Source: CAWGJF01 sp963715745
GTDB taxonomy: Bacteria; Bacteroidota; Ignavibacteria; Ignavibacteriales; Ignavibacteriaceae
Reading direction: 5' to 3'
DNA: 64,000 nucleotides
Assembly: GCA_963715745.1 (NCBI GenBank)
Contig: OY970271.1
Span: forward strand, 3,534,001-3,598,000
Positions within the stretch are counted from its first letter, which is position 1, and every line of letters begins with the position of its first letter. This document shows, piece by piece, positions 27,338-35,881 of the stretch. Position numbers and translations under genes: made by a program. Under the pieces are notes generated by a model. That model had not been told where the DNA came from. It ran no database searches and saw only the letters and a program-made list of their open reading frames with translations.

Positions 27338-28411
27338 ATGTTAAAGATGAAAAGATCATCTATTTATTTTATACTCTTCATTCTATGTTCGTCAAATTAT
27401 TTTAGCCAAACGGTTGATGGACAGTTTATTACTAACATCAGTCCACCAACCTATTCAGTTACAATCGCAGTTAATTTACAAAGTGGAACTGGAACTGCGG
27501 GTGTAGTATCTATTGAATTCACATATAATAATACAGACCTTTCTTTTCCTGCGACACCAGTTAAAAATACAGACTATGTTTTGTATGGAAATTTTGATAC
27601 CTGGGTAACACAAAATATTACCCGACCTTCAGCAAACGCGGTGAGGATTAATCTTATAACTACTCAGTTTACTTCTCCGCCTTTAGTTCCATTATCAACA
27701 ACTCCTAATAATATTATTATTCTTTATTTTACAATAGTTAATCAAACGGGCAGCTCAAATCTTCAATGGGTTACAACAAATATTGCCCCGCAATTTTTAT
27801 CCGGGAATTATACTATTGGTAATTGGCCAAATGTTAATGACGATCCATTGCCTGTTGAACTCTCATCATTCACTGCTGTTGTCAATCAAGACATAGTAAA
27901 CTTAGAGTGGCAAACAAAAACAGAAGTGAATAACCACGGATTTAATATTGAAAGAAAAATAAACGAAGGTGAATGGCGTACACTTGGTTTTGTTGAAGGT
28001 AACGGTAACACAACCACACCAAAAGAATACAGTTACAGCGATAAAGATATTTACACCGGAGGGAGTAAATTCCAGTACAGGTTAAAACAAATGGATTATG
28101 ATGGCAGTTTTGAATATTCAGATGTAGTTGAAGTTGAAGTTGTTCCAACACAATATGAACTATCACAGAACTACCCAAACCCGTTTAACCCCAGCACAAC
28201 AATAAAATTTTCACTGCCAAAACAAACACAGATGAAAATAAATCTTTATAATATGCTTGGTGAACTTGTTGAGACCATTGCAGAAGGAAATTACGAAGCA
28301 GGTAATTATAAAATAAATTTTAATGCTTCTGCCCTTCCCAGCGGTGCGTATTTCTACAGAATAGAGAGTGATGCATTTGTTCAGGTTAAGAAAATGCTGC
28401 TGTTGAAGTAA
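27338..28411 (+). CDS. Second cohesin-like domain protein with T9SS sorting tail
   Basis: This 357-aa paralogue of the protein at 24080 has the same order: signal peptide (about 1-23), cohesin-like beta-sandwich (about 25-168, AGVVSIEFTYNNTDLSF and NIIILYFTIV), FN3-like module, and T9SS tail ending KKMLLLK. Both proteins share the linker IGNWPN-NDDPLPVELSSFTA. It follows the dockerin-bearing deacetylase by 41 bp. The N-terminal domains diverge more than the T9SS parts, as expected if each has adapted to its own partner. Confidence 0.65.
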   Translation: MLKMKRSSIYFILFILCSSNYFSQTVDGQFITNISPPTYSVTIAVNLQSGTGTAGVVSIEFTYNNTDLSFPATPVKNTDYVLYGNFDTWVTQNITRPSANAVRINLITTQFTSPPLVPLSTTPNNIIILYFTIVNQTGSSNLQWVTTNIAPQFLSGNYTIGNWPNVNDDPLPVELSSFTAVVNQDIVNLEWQTKTEVNNHGFNIERKINEGEWRTLGFVEGNGNTTTPKEYSYSDKDIYTGGSKFQYRLKQMDYDGSFEYSDVVEVEVVPTQYELSQNYPNPFNPSTTIKFSLPKQTQMKINLYNMLGELVETIAEGNYEAGNYKINFNASALPSGAYFYRIESDAFVQVKKMLLLK

Positions 28412-28495
28412 AGAAAATATTTTTTCATTAAGTTTGTATAAAGCCGGGATAAAAATTAATGTTGTAATATAAATACCTAATTTTAAGGAACACCT

Positions 28496-29920
28496 GTGAA
28501 AACCATCCTACAACTAACTTACCTTTCTGCATTTCTTTTATGCCAATGTTCAATATCAAGTCAATCATCTTTTTATGTAGACAGAAAAGCTTCGGGAAGC
28601 AACAACGGAACAAGCTGGAATAATGCGTGGATAGCATTCTCTGAAATTAATTGGTCTTCAATTGGTCCGGGAGATACTCTGTTTATTTCAGGTGGAACAG
28701 ATTCACTTGTTTATTTTGAAGAATTAAAAGTAGGTATCAGCGGAACTGCTGCCAATCCAATTATTATTATAGCAGGAAAATATTCTCCCTCTCCCAATGG
28801 ACATAGTGGAAGAGTAATTATTGAAGGAAGAGGTTCACAAAGTATTTATGTTCAAAATAAAAATTATGTAACATTAAAAGGCTTCGAGTGCAGGCATTCA
28901 AGGAAAGGCGTTCACGTTGAAGATTATGCCGGAAATATAATTTTAGATTCTCTGTATATTTATGATTACTATGACCAGGCAGGAATTATGCTTAATGCTG
29001 CTACAGAATATACAATTGACAGCACAACTATAAGAAATTGCAGAATAGTAACTTTTAATAACTATCCCGGGCAGACAGATGGAATATATGTTCAGCGTGC
29101 TCAGAGAACTTTTATTCACGATAATTACGTAAGAATCCCTAATCAGGATCCTGTAGCTCATAATGACGCTCTTCAGGCACATCTTGCCAATGGTTTCATT
29201 ATTTATAATAATGTTTTTATAAACGATTCTGTGTATAGTCCGGAAGGTGGAGGAATTCCTATAATTCTTGGTTCTCAGGGTGACAACCCGGTTATTATAT
29301 ACAATAACTTTATTTATATGGGCGGAATTTGGTGGCCAAGCGGTAATATAGGTGCTGCACTTTGCACAAGATGGTATAACGTTGACCCAATGCCGCCAAC
29401 GTGGATTATTAATAATACTATAGTAGTAAATGGACCTCGTTGCAGAGGAGTCTGGCTGCAATACCCGGCAACAATGTTAAACAATATTATTGCAATGTTC
29501 AGCACTGAAGGAGGTATGGAATCTCTTAATGTATATGACCTCTCTTCTGCAGCAATCGTTGACAGTATTAGAAATAATTTGTTTTGGTGTAGTTGGTCTG
29601 AGCCGGGATTTTCGGGTCAATTTAGAGGAAATGGGCTAACAGGAAATGTGACTGGATGGACCGATTGGCGAAGCATTTTTGGTGGAACTGGAGTTAATGA
29701 GAACCCATTGTTTATTAAACATATAGGCTATGAATCAGATCAGGGAGTTTTGAACGGAGAATTACAACCTAATTCACCTGCTATAAATGCAGGAGAAAAT
29801 ACTGAGAGATTAATAAAATGGTTAAATGCAACATATAGCTTTAAATTACCTTGGACTGATATAAATGGAAATCAAAGAGATGATACGCCAACCATAGGTG
29901 CTTATGAATTTGAAAAATAA
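28496..29920 (+). CDS. Secreted right-handed beta-helix protein without T9SS tail
   Basis: This 474-aa protein starts at GTG with AAGGAA upstream and has a signal peptide (about 1-22). The opening FYVDRKASGSNNGTSWNNAW and the many N/V/I-rich rungs (NYVTLKGFECRHSRKGVHVE, IIYNNFIYMGG) fit the pectate-lyase-like or choice-of-anchor parallel beta-helix proteins. These often bind or cleave acidic polysaccharides. It ends at DTPTIGAYEFEK, exactly where the two paralogues downstream continue into further domains. It therefore has neither a T9SS tail nor a dockerin-like end. How it is retained, or whether it is released, is unclear. Confidence 0.8.
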   Translation: MKTILQLTYLSAFLLCQCSISSQSSFYVDRKASGSNNGTSWNNAWIAFSEINWSSIGPGDTLFISGGTDSLVYFEELKVGISGTAANPIIIIAGKYSPSPNGHSGRVIIEGRGSQSIYVQNKNYVTLKGFECRHSRKGVHVEDYAGNIILDSLYIYDYYDQAGIMLNAATEYTIDSTTIRNCRIVTFNNYPGQTDGIYVQRAQRTFIHDNYVRIPNQDPVAHNDALQAHLANGFIIYNNVFINDSVYSPEGGGIPIILGSQGDNPVIIYNNFIYMGGIWWPSGNIGAALCTRWYNVDPMPPTWIINNTIVVNGPRCRGVWLQYPATMLNNIIAMFSTEGGMESLNVYDLSSAAIVDSIRNNLFWCSWSEPGFSGQFRGNGLTGNVTGWTDWRSIFGGTGVNENPLFIKHIGYESDQGVLNGELQPNSPAINAGENTERLIKWLNATYSFKLPWTDINGNQRDDTPTIGAYEFEK

Positions 29921-30170
29921 GATTAATAGTTAAACTTAAAATTAATTTTTATTTTATTATTGATCAGTACCGTTCATAATAATTTAATTCCCTGATTGCA
30001 ATTGAATAATTTTCACTATTAGAAAAATTATTCTCTGATTTAGGATTTAAATTAGCTGTAAAAAATGTATTACACTTTTTACTTTCTTTACAGGGACTTT
30101 TTTTGGCCTTTTGTAACTGGCAGGGAAATTGTTATTTTTTATCTGTCAATTATTATTAATTGGAAATTAA

Positions 30171-30204
30171 TCAAAGAGAGAATATGATGCAATCTTATCT
30201 TTGG
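30171..30204 (+). repeat. 34-bp direct repeat, copy 1 (leader of beta-helix gene)
   Basis: It is identical over 34 bases to 32914-32947. It contains GAGAG followed by ATGATG, which opens an 18-codon micro-ORF ending at 30240. It lies 352 bp before the beta-helix start. Confidence 0.75.
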
Positions 30205-30425
30205 GATTATCTCCTACTATCCCGTATCTTCCTCCATTAGCAAATGTTTAGCACTGGCATCATTTCTTCTTTGAATGATCATTTTAGTTTTTGAATTAAC
30301 CCCCGTTTTTTTTCAAAGACACAATATTTGACGTCGATACAATTTATGACGTTTATCAATGGTGGTAATTATTTTGTTTCAACCCAAATCTTTCAGATTG
30401 CTTTATTATTTAATAGACAAAAATG

Positions 30426-30440
30426 CGGTATGCTAATTGT
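30426..30440 (+). promoter_or_regulatory. Sigma-54-like -24/-12 element upstream of the beta-helix gene
   Basis: CGGTATGCTAATTGT shows GG-N10-GT with TTG, 117 bp before the ATG. It matches the element at 33134 at 12 of 15 positions. Confidence 0.45.
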
Positions 30441-30556
30441 ATAATTTTTAATCAAAATTTCAGCTGGGTAATACCAGAACAATATGATGCAAATGGTTCA
30501 TTTAGGTATTATCTGGCAACAGTTGTTTCATAACATAGTAATTATAAGGAGAACAT

Positions 30557-32566
30557 ATGAAAACAATTACACGACTTATTTACACCTCACTACTTTTTTT
30601 ATTCCTTTGTACAATAACATTTGCAACAGACCATTATGTGGATAATAATGCTAGTGGAAGTAACAATGGTTCATCCTGGGCTAATGCCTGGCAATCTTTC
30701 TCTAGTATAAATTGGGGTTCAATTCAACCCGGTGATGTTATTTATATATCCGGTGGAACAGATTCTACTGTTTATTCTTCACAATTATCAATAGGTGCAA
30801 GCGGAACCGCTGGTAATCCAATTACTATAATTGCAGGAAAATATTCTCCCTCTCCAACCGGACATGACGGTAGGGTAATAATTGAAGGTGGAAGCCAAAG
30901 TATTTATGTTCAGAACGATTACTATGTTACAATTAAAGGATTTGAATTAAGACACGCAACAAAAGGAGTTCACGTTGAAGATTATGCTTCTAACATAGTT
31001 CTTGATTCTCTGAATATTTATGACTTTCAGGGACAGGCAGGTATTATGCTTAATGGTGCAAACACATATACAATTGACAGCACCACAATAAAAAATTGCC
31101 GAATAGTATCTTACGGTTACTATAATGGACAAACAGATGGTATATATGCTCAACGCTGTCAAAGGACTTTGCTTCACGATACCTATATTCATCAACGTAA
31201 TCAAGACCCAAATGCCCACACTGATTGCCTTCAAGCCTATCTTACAAACGGCTGGGTAATCTATAATAACTTCTTTATAAATGATTCCGTTTATAGTCCA
31301 GAAGGTGGTGGAACTCCAATGATACTTGGCTCACAAGGTAGTAATCCTGTTATTATTTACAACAATTTTCTTTATATGGGAGGAATCTGGGATCCAAGTG
31401 GCAATCAAAATTCTTCTCTCTGGACAAGATGGTATAGCCAGGGTTCAATGCCGCCTACCTGGGTAATTCATAATACTATTGTTGTAAATGGACCAAGATG
31501 TAGGGCATTTATTCAGGAATATGATGCCATATCGATTAACAATATTTTGGCGTCGTTTAGTACCAATGGTGGGATGGCTAACTTAGAAGAAAGTTTGCCA
31601 CACGCTATCCCTGTTGACAGCACGAGATATAATTTATTCTGGCGTAGTTGGTCTGGTGCAGGTTTCTCTGGTCAGTTTACAGGTAATGGTCACACAGGAA
31701 GTGTATCTGGGTGGTCAAGCTGGACTGGTACTTATGGAGGTACTGGAGTTAATGCAGACCCACTATTTGTTCATAAATTTGGTTTTGAGCCAGATCAAGG
31801 TGCTTTAAATGGTGAATTACAACCTGGTTCACCTGCTATAAACCAGGGTGAAGATGCTCAATCGTATATTAATTATCTTAATGAAACTTACAGTTTAGAA
31901 GGTGATTGGGCTTTACAATGGAAAGATAGAAATGGTAATCCAAGAGATAATACACCAACTATTGGTGCATATGAATATAGTACAGTGCCCGTAGAGCTTG
32001 TAGCACTGGCGGCTTCCGTTACTGAGGATAACAGTGTAAAACTTAACTGGACTACAGCAAGTGAGAATAATAATTCAGGCTGGAATGTTGAAAGAAGGAT
32101 TAAGAATAGCAACAATATACCCGGGACCTGGAAAACTTTAGGATTTGTTGATGGTAATGGAACATCTACAGAAAATAAAGATTATACTTTTACAGATAAG
32201 GACATTGTTTCAGCTGTTTATCAATACAGGCTTCAACAGGTTGATTTTGATGGCACAGTAGCATATAGCAGTATAGTTGAAGTTGTAGTTGATTTAACAC
32301 CAACTGATTTTACATTATATCAGAACTATCCGAATCCTTTTAACCCTGCAACTACAATAAAATTTGATGTTCCGAAATCTTCATTCGTTAACATTACTGT
32401 CTATAATTCAATTGGCGAAAAAGTTGGGACTTTAGTTAATGAGCAGCTGGAACAAGGAGTTTATGAAATTCAGTTCGATGCCTCTAAACTCCCTAGCGGA
32501 TTTTATATTTACAGATTTACTTCAGCAGATAATGTTTTTACCAAAAAGATGATGTTGATAAAATAA
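30557..32566 (+). CDS. Secreted right-handed beta-helix protein with T9SS sorting tail
   Basis: This 669-aa protein has a signal peptide (about 1-23) and a beta-helix domain (about 24-470) closely related to those of the genes at 28496 and 33266. It starts DHYVDNNASGSNNG and ends TPTIGAYEYS. An FN3-like module (VPVELVALAASVTEDNSVKLNW) and the T9SS type A tail (QNYPNPFNPATT to KKMMLIK) follow. It may act on or bind an acidic surface or environmental polysaccharide, but no catalytic residues can be named. Part of its gene (31514-31860) is almost identical to the next paralogue although the flanks have diverged. Confidence 0.83.
   Translation: MKTITRLIYTSLLFLFLCTITFATDHYVDNNASGSNNGSSWANAWQSFSSINWGSIQPGDVIYISGGTDSTVYSSQLSIGASGTAGNPITIIAGKYSPSPTGHDGRVIIEGGSQSIYVQNDYYVTIKGFELRHATKGVHVEDYASNIVLDSLNIYDFQGQAGIMLNGANTYTIDSTTIKNCRIVSYGYYNGQTDGIYAQRCQRTLLHDTYIHQRNQDPNAHTDCLQAYLTNGWVIYNNFFINDSVYSPEGGGTPMILGSQGSNPVIIYNNFLYMGGIWDPSGNQNSSLWTRWYSQGSMPPTWVIHNTIVVNGPRCRAFIQEYDAISINNILASFSTNGGMANLEESLPHAIPVDSTRYNLFWRSWSGAGFSGQFTGNGHTGSVSGWSSWTGTYGGTGVNADPLFVHKFGFEPDQGALNGELQPGSPAINQGEDAQSYINYLNETYSLEGDWALQWKDRNGNPRDNTPTIGAYEYSTVPVELVALAASVTEDNSVKLNWTTASENNNSGWNVERRIKNSNNIPGTWKTLGFVDGNGTSTENKDYTFTDKDIVSAVYQYRLQQVDFDGTVAYSSIVEVVVDLTPTDFTLYQNYPNPFNPATTIKFDVPKSSFVNITVYNSIGEKVGTLVNEQLEQGVYEIQFDASKLPSGFYIYRFTSADNVFTKKMMLIK
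31514..31860 (+). repeat. Near-identical tract shared by two beta-helix genes, copy 1
   Basis: This 347-bp segment differs from 34244-34590 at four positions only, all silent, so the encoded segment is identical. Sequence on both sides is clearly more diverged, which suggests recent gene conversion. Confidence 0.85.
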
Positions 32567-32913
32567 TGATTTAATTCAGATCCGGTAATTATTTAATGAA
32601 CAGGAAAGATGTTAGCTTCGCAATAATGGTGAGTTTAATTGATTGAAAATGGTAATGCATTTCTTTCAAGTCATTATTGTGAAGTTTATCTTTCAGAAAA
32701 AATAATCAGAAAATTCTAGTGCATCTGATAATAATTCGGGACTTCTCATTTTTCGAATTTTAGAAAAATAGTTTTTATCGAAATTTATAAGTATTTGACA
32801 CAGTGATATGCAGTTGTTTCTATGTCAAATACACAAAATTTTTGACCCTTCCCCGTTTGAATGATAGTCATTATTTTTATTTAAGAAATATTGTACTTTA
32901 AGAAGAATTAAAT

Positions 32914-32947
32914 TCAAAGAGAGAATATGATGCAATCTTATCTTTGG
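32914..32947 (+). repeat. 34-bp direct repeat, copy 2 (leader of beta-helix gene)
   Basis: It is identical to 30171-30204 and lies 318 bp before the next start. The contained ATGATG opens a 25-codon micro-ORF sharing MMQSYLW with copy 1 and then diverging. Confidence 0.75.
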
Positions 32948-33133
32948 TATTTTCCACTACTTCCAGTATACTATTTCAACAGTAAGGAATTATCTCAGTA
33001 TTAAATGGCTTCTGATTTTTTTGATAATGCAAATTTTGACGTTTATGCAATCATATACCTTCACTTATGGTAATAATTACAATTTTTCTAACTAAATTTC
33101 TTTGATAAAATTATTTTTTCAATGTTGTTAACA

Positions 33134-33148
33134 TGGCATACTAATTGT
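33134..33148 (+). promoter_or_regulatory. Sigma-54-like -24/-12 element upstream of the third beta-helix gene
   Basis: TGGCATACTAATTGT shows TGGCAT, GG-N10-GT and TTG, 117 bp before the ATG. It is almost the same word as the minus-strand element before the Wza-like gene (57897-57912). Confidence 0.5.
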
Positions 33149-33265
33149 CTCATTTTTAGCGAAAATTGTGGCTTGTACTCACTTAAAAGAATATATGACA
33201 AGTAATTCATTTAAGGTATTTTCAGCTACTTTAGTTTTTATAAATAGCACTATTAAGGAGAACAT

Positions 33266-35749
33266 ATGACATCAATTACTCGACTACTCTATATCTCAAC
33301 CTTATTTCTTTTAATTTCTATGTTAACATATGCAACCGATCACTATGTAGATAAAAATGCTTCTGGTGCGAATAATGGAACAAGCTGGAATGATGCCTGG
33401 CAATCTTTCTCTGCTATCAGCTGGAGTTCGATACAACCGGGTGATTTTATTTATATATCCGGTGGAACAGATTCTACTATTTACACACAAACTTTAACTG
33501 TAGGGGCAAATGGAACTGCTGGTCATCCGATTACAATTACAATTGGTAAATATGCACCTGTTTCAACAGGACATAGTGGCAGGGTGATATTTGATGGCGG
33601 AGGAGGAAGTATGACTGCCTTCCAGGTAAGGGCAACTGGTCAGGGAAGGAAATACATAACTATTAAAGGATTCGAGTGTAGAAACCTTGGGAAAGGAGTT
33701 AACATAGAAGATGTTGCGTCTAATATTGTCGTTGATTCTTTGTACATATATAACTACTCAGGGCAAGGAGCAATAATGCTTAATGGTGCTTCGGCTTATT
33801 CAATTGACAGCACAACAATAAAAAATTGTCGGATTATATCAGTTCAGTTGGCCGCTTCACAATCTGATGGTGTTTATGCTCAAAGATGTCAGAGAACTTT
33901 TTTCCACAATAATTATATTCATCAGCGTAACCAGGATCCAAGTGCCCACACTGATTGCCTGCAAGCCTATCTTACAAACGGCTGGGTAATTACTAACAAC
34001 TTTTTTATAAATGATTCTGTTTATAGTCCTTCGGGTGGCGGGACTCCGATGATACTTGGTTCTGAAGGTACTAATCCAGTTATAATATACAATAACTTTC
34101 TTTATATGGGAGGGATTTGGGATCCAAGTGGCAATCAAAATTCATCACTGTGGACGAGATGGTATAATAATAACCCAATGCCGCCCACCTGGGTAATCCA
34201 TAATACTATTGTTGTAAATGGGCCCCGTTGCAGGGACTTCATACAGGAATATGATGCCATATCGATTAACAATATTTTGGCGTCGTTTAGCACCAATGGT
34301 GGGATGGCTAACTTAGAAGAAAGTTTGCCACACGCTATCCCTGTTGACAGCACGAGATATAATTTATTCTGGCGTAGTTGGTCTGGTGCAGGTTTCTCTG
34401 GTCAGTTTACAGGCAATGGTCACACAGGAAGTGTCTCTGGGTGGTCAAGTTGGACTGGTACTTATGGAGGTACTGGAGTTAATGCAGACCCACTATTTGT
34501 TCATAAATTTGGTTTTGAGCCAGATCAAGGTGCTTTAAATGGTGAATTACAACCTGGTTCACCTGCTATAAACCAGGGTGAAGATGCTCAAGCTTTAATA
34601 AACTGGTTAAATACAACTTATAATCTTAATATTCCTTGGGCAGATATAAACGGTAATCCAAGAGATAATACACCAACTATTGGTGCTTATGAATATGATG
34701 CGGGACCAGATATAACTCCGCCGAGAGTAATCGGAGCGATTTTGTCAGATTCTGTAACATTAGTTGTAAATTTTTCAGAGGCACTTGATGAAACAACAGC
34801 TGAAGATGAAAATAATTATTCCATAACTAATAATATTAATGTCTTTAACGCTTCACTATCCGGCACAAAAGTTACTCTTCAAACATCTCCCCACTCTCCA
34901 GGATCGTACGTAGTTACAGTTGTCAATGTTGAAGATCTTGCTGGAAATACAATAGCTCAATCTAATACTGCCGAATATGAATATATATTTATTCAACCCG
35001 ATTCCCTTATAAAGCTTCCGGTCCAGAATGTTGAGGGGGTAATACAAGAACCAGATCATACACCTTTAAAGACAATAGATGGAATGGGTGCACTTAGTGG
35101 AGACCCTGACTCAAGATGGGCAGCTGAACCCATGCCTGAAGATTTAATATTCGATCTAGGAACAAATAGAACAATATCTAAAACCAGATTATCATTTTAT
35201 AATTGGAATTCCGAAAGAATTTATAATTACTCGGTTTCAATTTCCAGCGATCATAATAATTGGACTACCATTGTTCCTCAAAAGACATCTGCTTCCAATG
35301 AGGAGTGGACTATTGATGAATTTTCAGCGGTTAATGCAAGATATGTTAGAGTTAATTTTATAAGTAACAATCAAAGCACCTGGGCAGGGCTTTGGGAAGG
35401 TGAAATTTGGGGTACTAGTGCAACAGTAATTGATCCATCAGAAAATAATTCACCTAATGGATTTGCATTGAGTCAAAATTATCCAAATCCATTTAATCCA
35501 AGTACAACTATCAATTATACAATTCCAGCATCTTCATTTGTAACATTAAAAGTTTATGATATTCTGGGTAACGAAGTTGCGAATCTTGTCAATGAAAATA
35601 AATCAGAAGGAAGTTATGAAGTTAAATTTTCCACTTCAGGTGGGGCTACCTCCGGCGCAGATGCATATAATCTACCTAGCGGAATATATTTTTATCGATT
35701 ACAAGCAGGTTCTTTAGTAGAAACTAAGAAAATGATTTTATTGAAATAG
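33266..35749 (+). CDS. Secreted beta-helix protein with Ig-like, discoidin-like and T9SS domains
   Basis: This 827-aa protein has a signal peptide (about 1-23) and a beta-helix domain (about 24-485). A SbsA-type Ig-like domain follows (about 490-570; VIGAILSDSVTLVVNFSEAL, LAGNTIAQSN). Next is an F5/8 type C (discoidin)-like domain (about 590-725; DPDSRWAAEPMPEDLIFDLG, ARYVRVNFI), then the T9SS tail ending KKMILLK. The discoidin-like domain suggests carbohydrate binding. It is the most elaborate of the three beta-helix paralogues. The two extra domains sit between the shared helix and the sorting tail. Confidence 0.83.
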   Translation: MTSITRLLYISTLFLLISMLTYATDHYVDKNASGANNGTSWNDAWQSFSAISWSSIQPGDFIYISGGTDSTIYTQTLTVGANGTAGHPITITIGKYAPVSTGHSGRVIFDGGGGSMTAFQVRATGQGRKYITIKGFECRNLGKGVNIEDVASNIVVDSLYIYNYSGQGAIMLNGASAYSIDSTTIKNCRIISVQLAASQSDGVYAQRCQRTFFHNNYIHQRNQDPSAHTDCLQAYLTNGWVITNNFFINDSVYSPSGGGTPMILGSEGTNPVIIYNNFLYMGGIWDPSGNQNSSLWTRWYNNNPMPPTWVIHNTIVVNGPRCRDFIQEYDAISINNILASFSTNGGMANLEESLPHAIPVDSTRYNLFWRSWSGAGFSGQFTGNGHTGSVSGWSSWTGTYGGTGVNADPLFVHKFGFEPDQGALNGELQPGSPAINQGEDAQALINWLNTTYNLNIPWADINGNPRDNTPTIGAYEYDAGPDITPPRVIGAILSDSVTLVVNFSEALDETTAEDENNYSITNNINVFNASLSGTKVTLQTSPHSPGSYVVTVVNVEDLAGNTIAQSNTAEYEYIFIQPDSLIKLPVQNVEGVIQEPDHTPLKTIDGMGALSGDPDSRWAAEPMPEDLIFDLGTNRTISKTRLSFYNWNSERIYNYSVSISSDHNNWTTIVPQKTSASNEEWTIDEFSAVNARYVRVNFISNNQSTWAGLWEGEIWGTSATVIDPSENNSPNGFALSQNYPNPFNPSTTINYTIPASSFVTLKVYDILGNEVANLVNENKSEGSYEVKFSTSGGATSGADAYNLPSGIYFYRLQAGSLVETKKMILLK
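34244..34590 (+). repeat. Near-identical tract shared by two beta-helix genes, copy 2
   Basis: This is the partner of 31514-31860, with four silent differences over 347 bp. Confidence 0.85.
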
Positions 35750-35831
35750 TATTTATAATTATACATCTTTATCTATAGAATGAAATACATATAGTCTTAT
35801 TAGTGGGATATACTATTACAGTCTTCAACAT

Positions 35832-35860
35832 ACGCCTGCCGAAAGGTAGGCGTTTTTTTT
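35832..35860 (+). terminator. Rho-independent terminator after the secreted-protein array
   Basis: A 9-bp stem ACGCCTGCC/GGTAGGCGT is closed by a GAAA tetraloop and followed by eight T. It ends transcription of the plus-strand array just before the convergent polysaccharide locus. Confidence 0.9.
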
Positions 35861-35881
35861 GAGCCAAGAAAATGATTCTAT

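Larger units (their letters stand above)
29921..30556. other. Long leader region before the second beta-helix gene
   Basis: These 636 bp contain a 34-bp word (30171-30204) repeated upstream of the next beta-helix gene, a micro-ORF starting inside it (30184-30240, MMQSYLW start), and the -24/-12-like element at 30426. From about 30425 to the ATG the sequence aligns loosely with 33133-33265, so the whole leader looks duplicated along with the gene. Confidence 0.5.
32567..33265. other. Long leader region before the third beta-helix gene
   Basis: These 699 bp carry the second copy of the 34-bp repeat (32914-32947) with its micro-ORF (32927-33004) and the -24/-12-like element at 33134. The ATG follows AAGGAG. 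No RNA gene was recognised. Confidence 0.5.
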
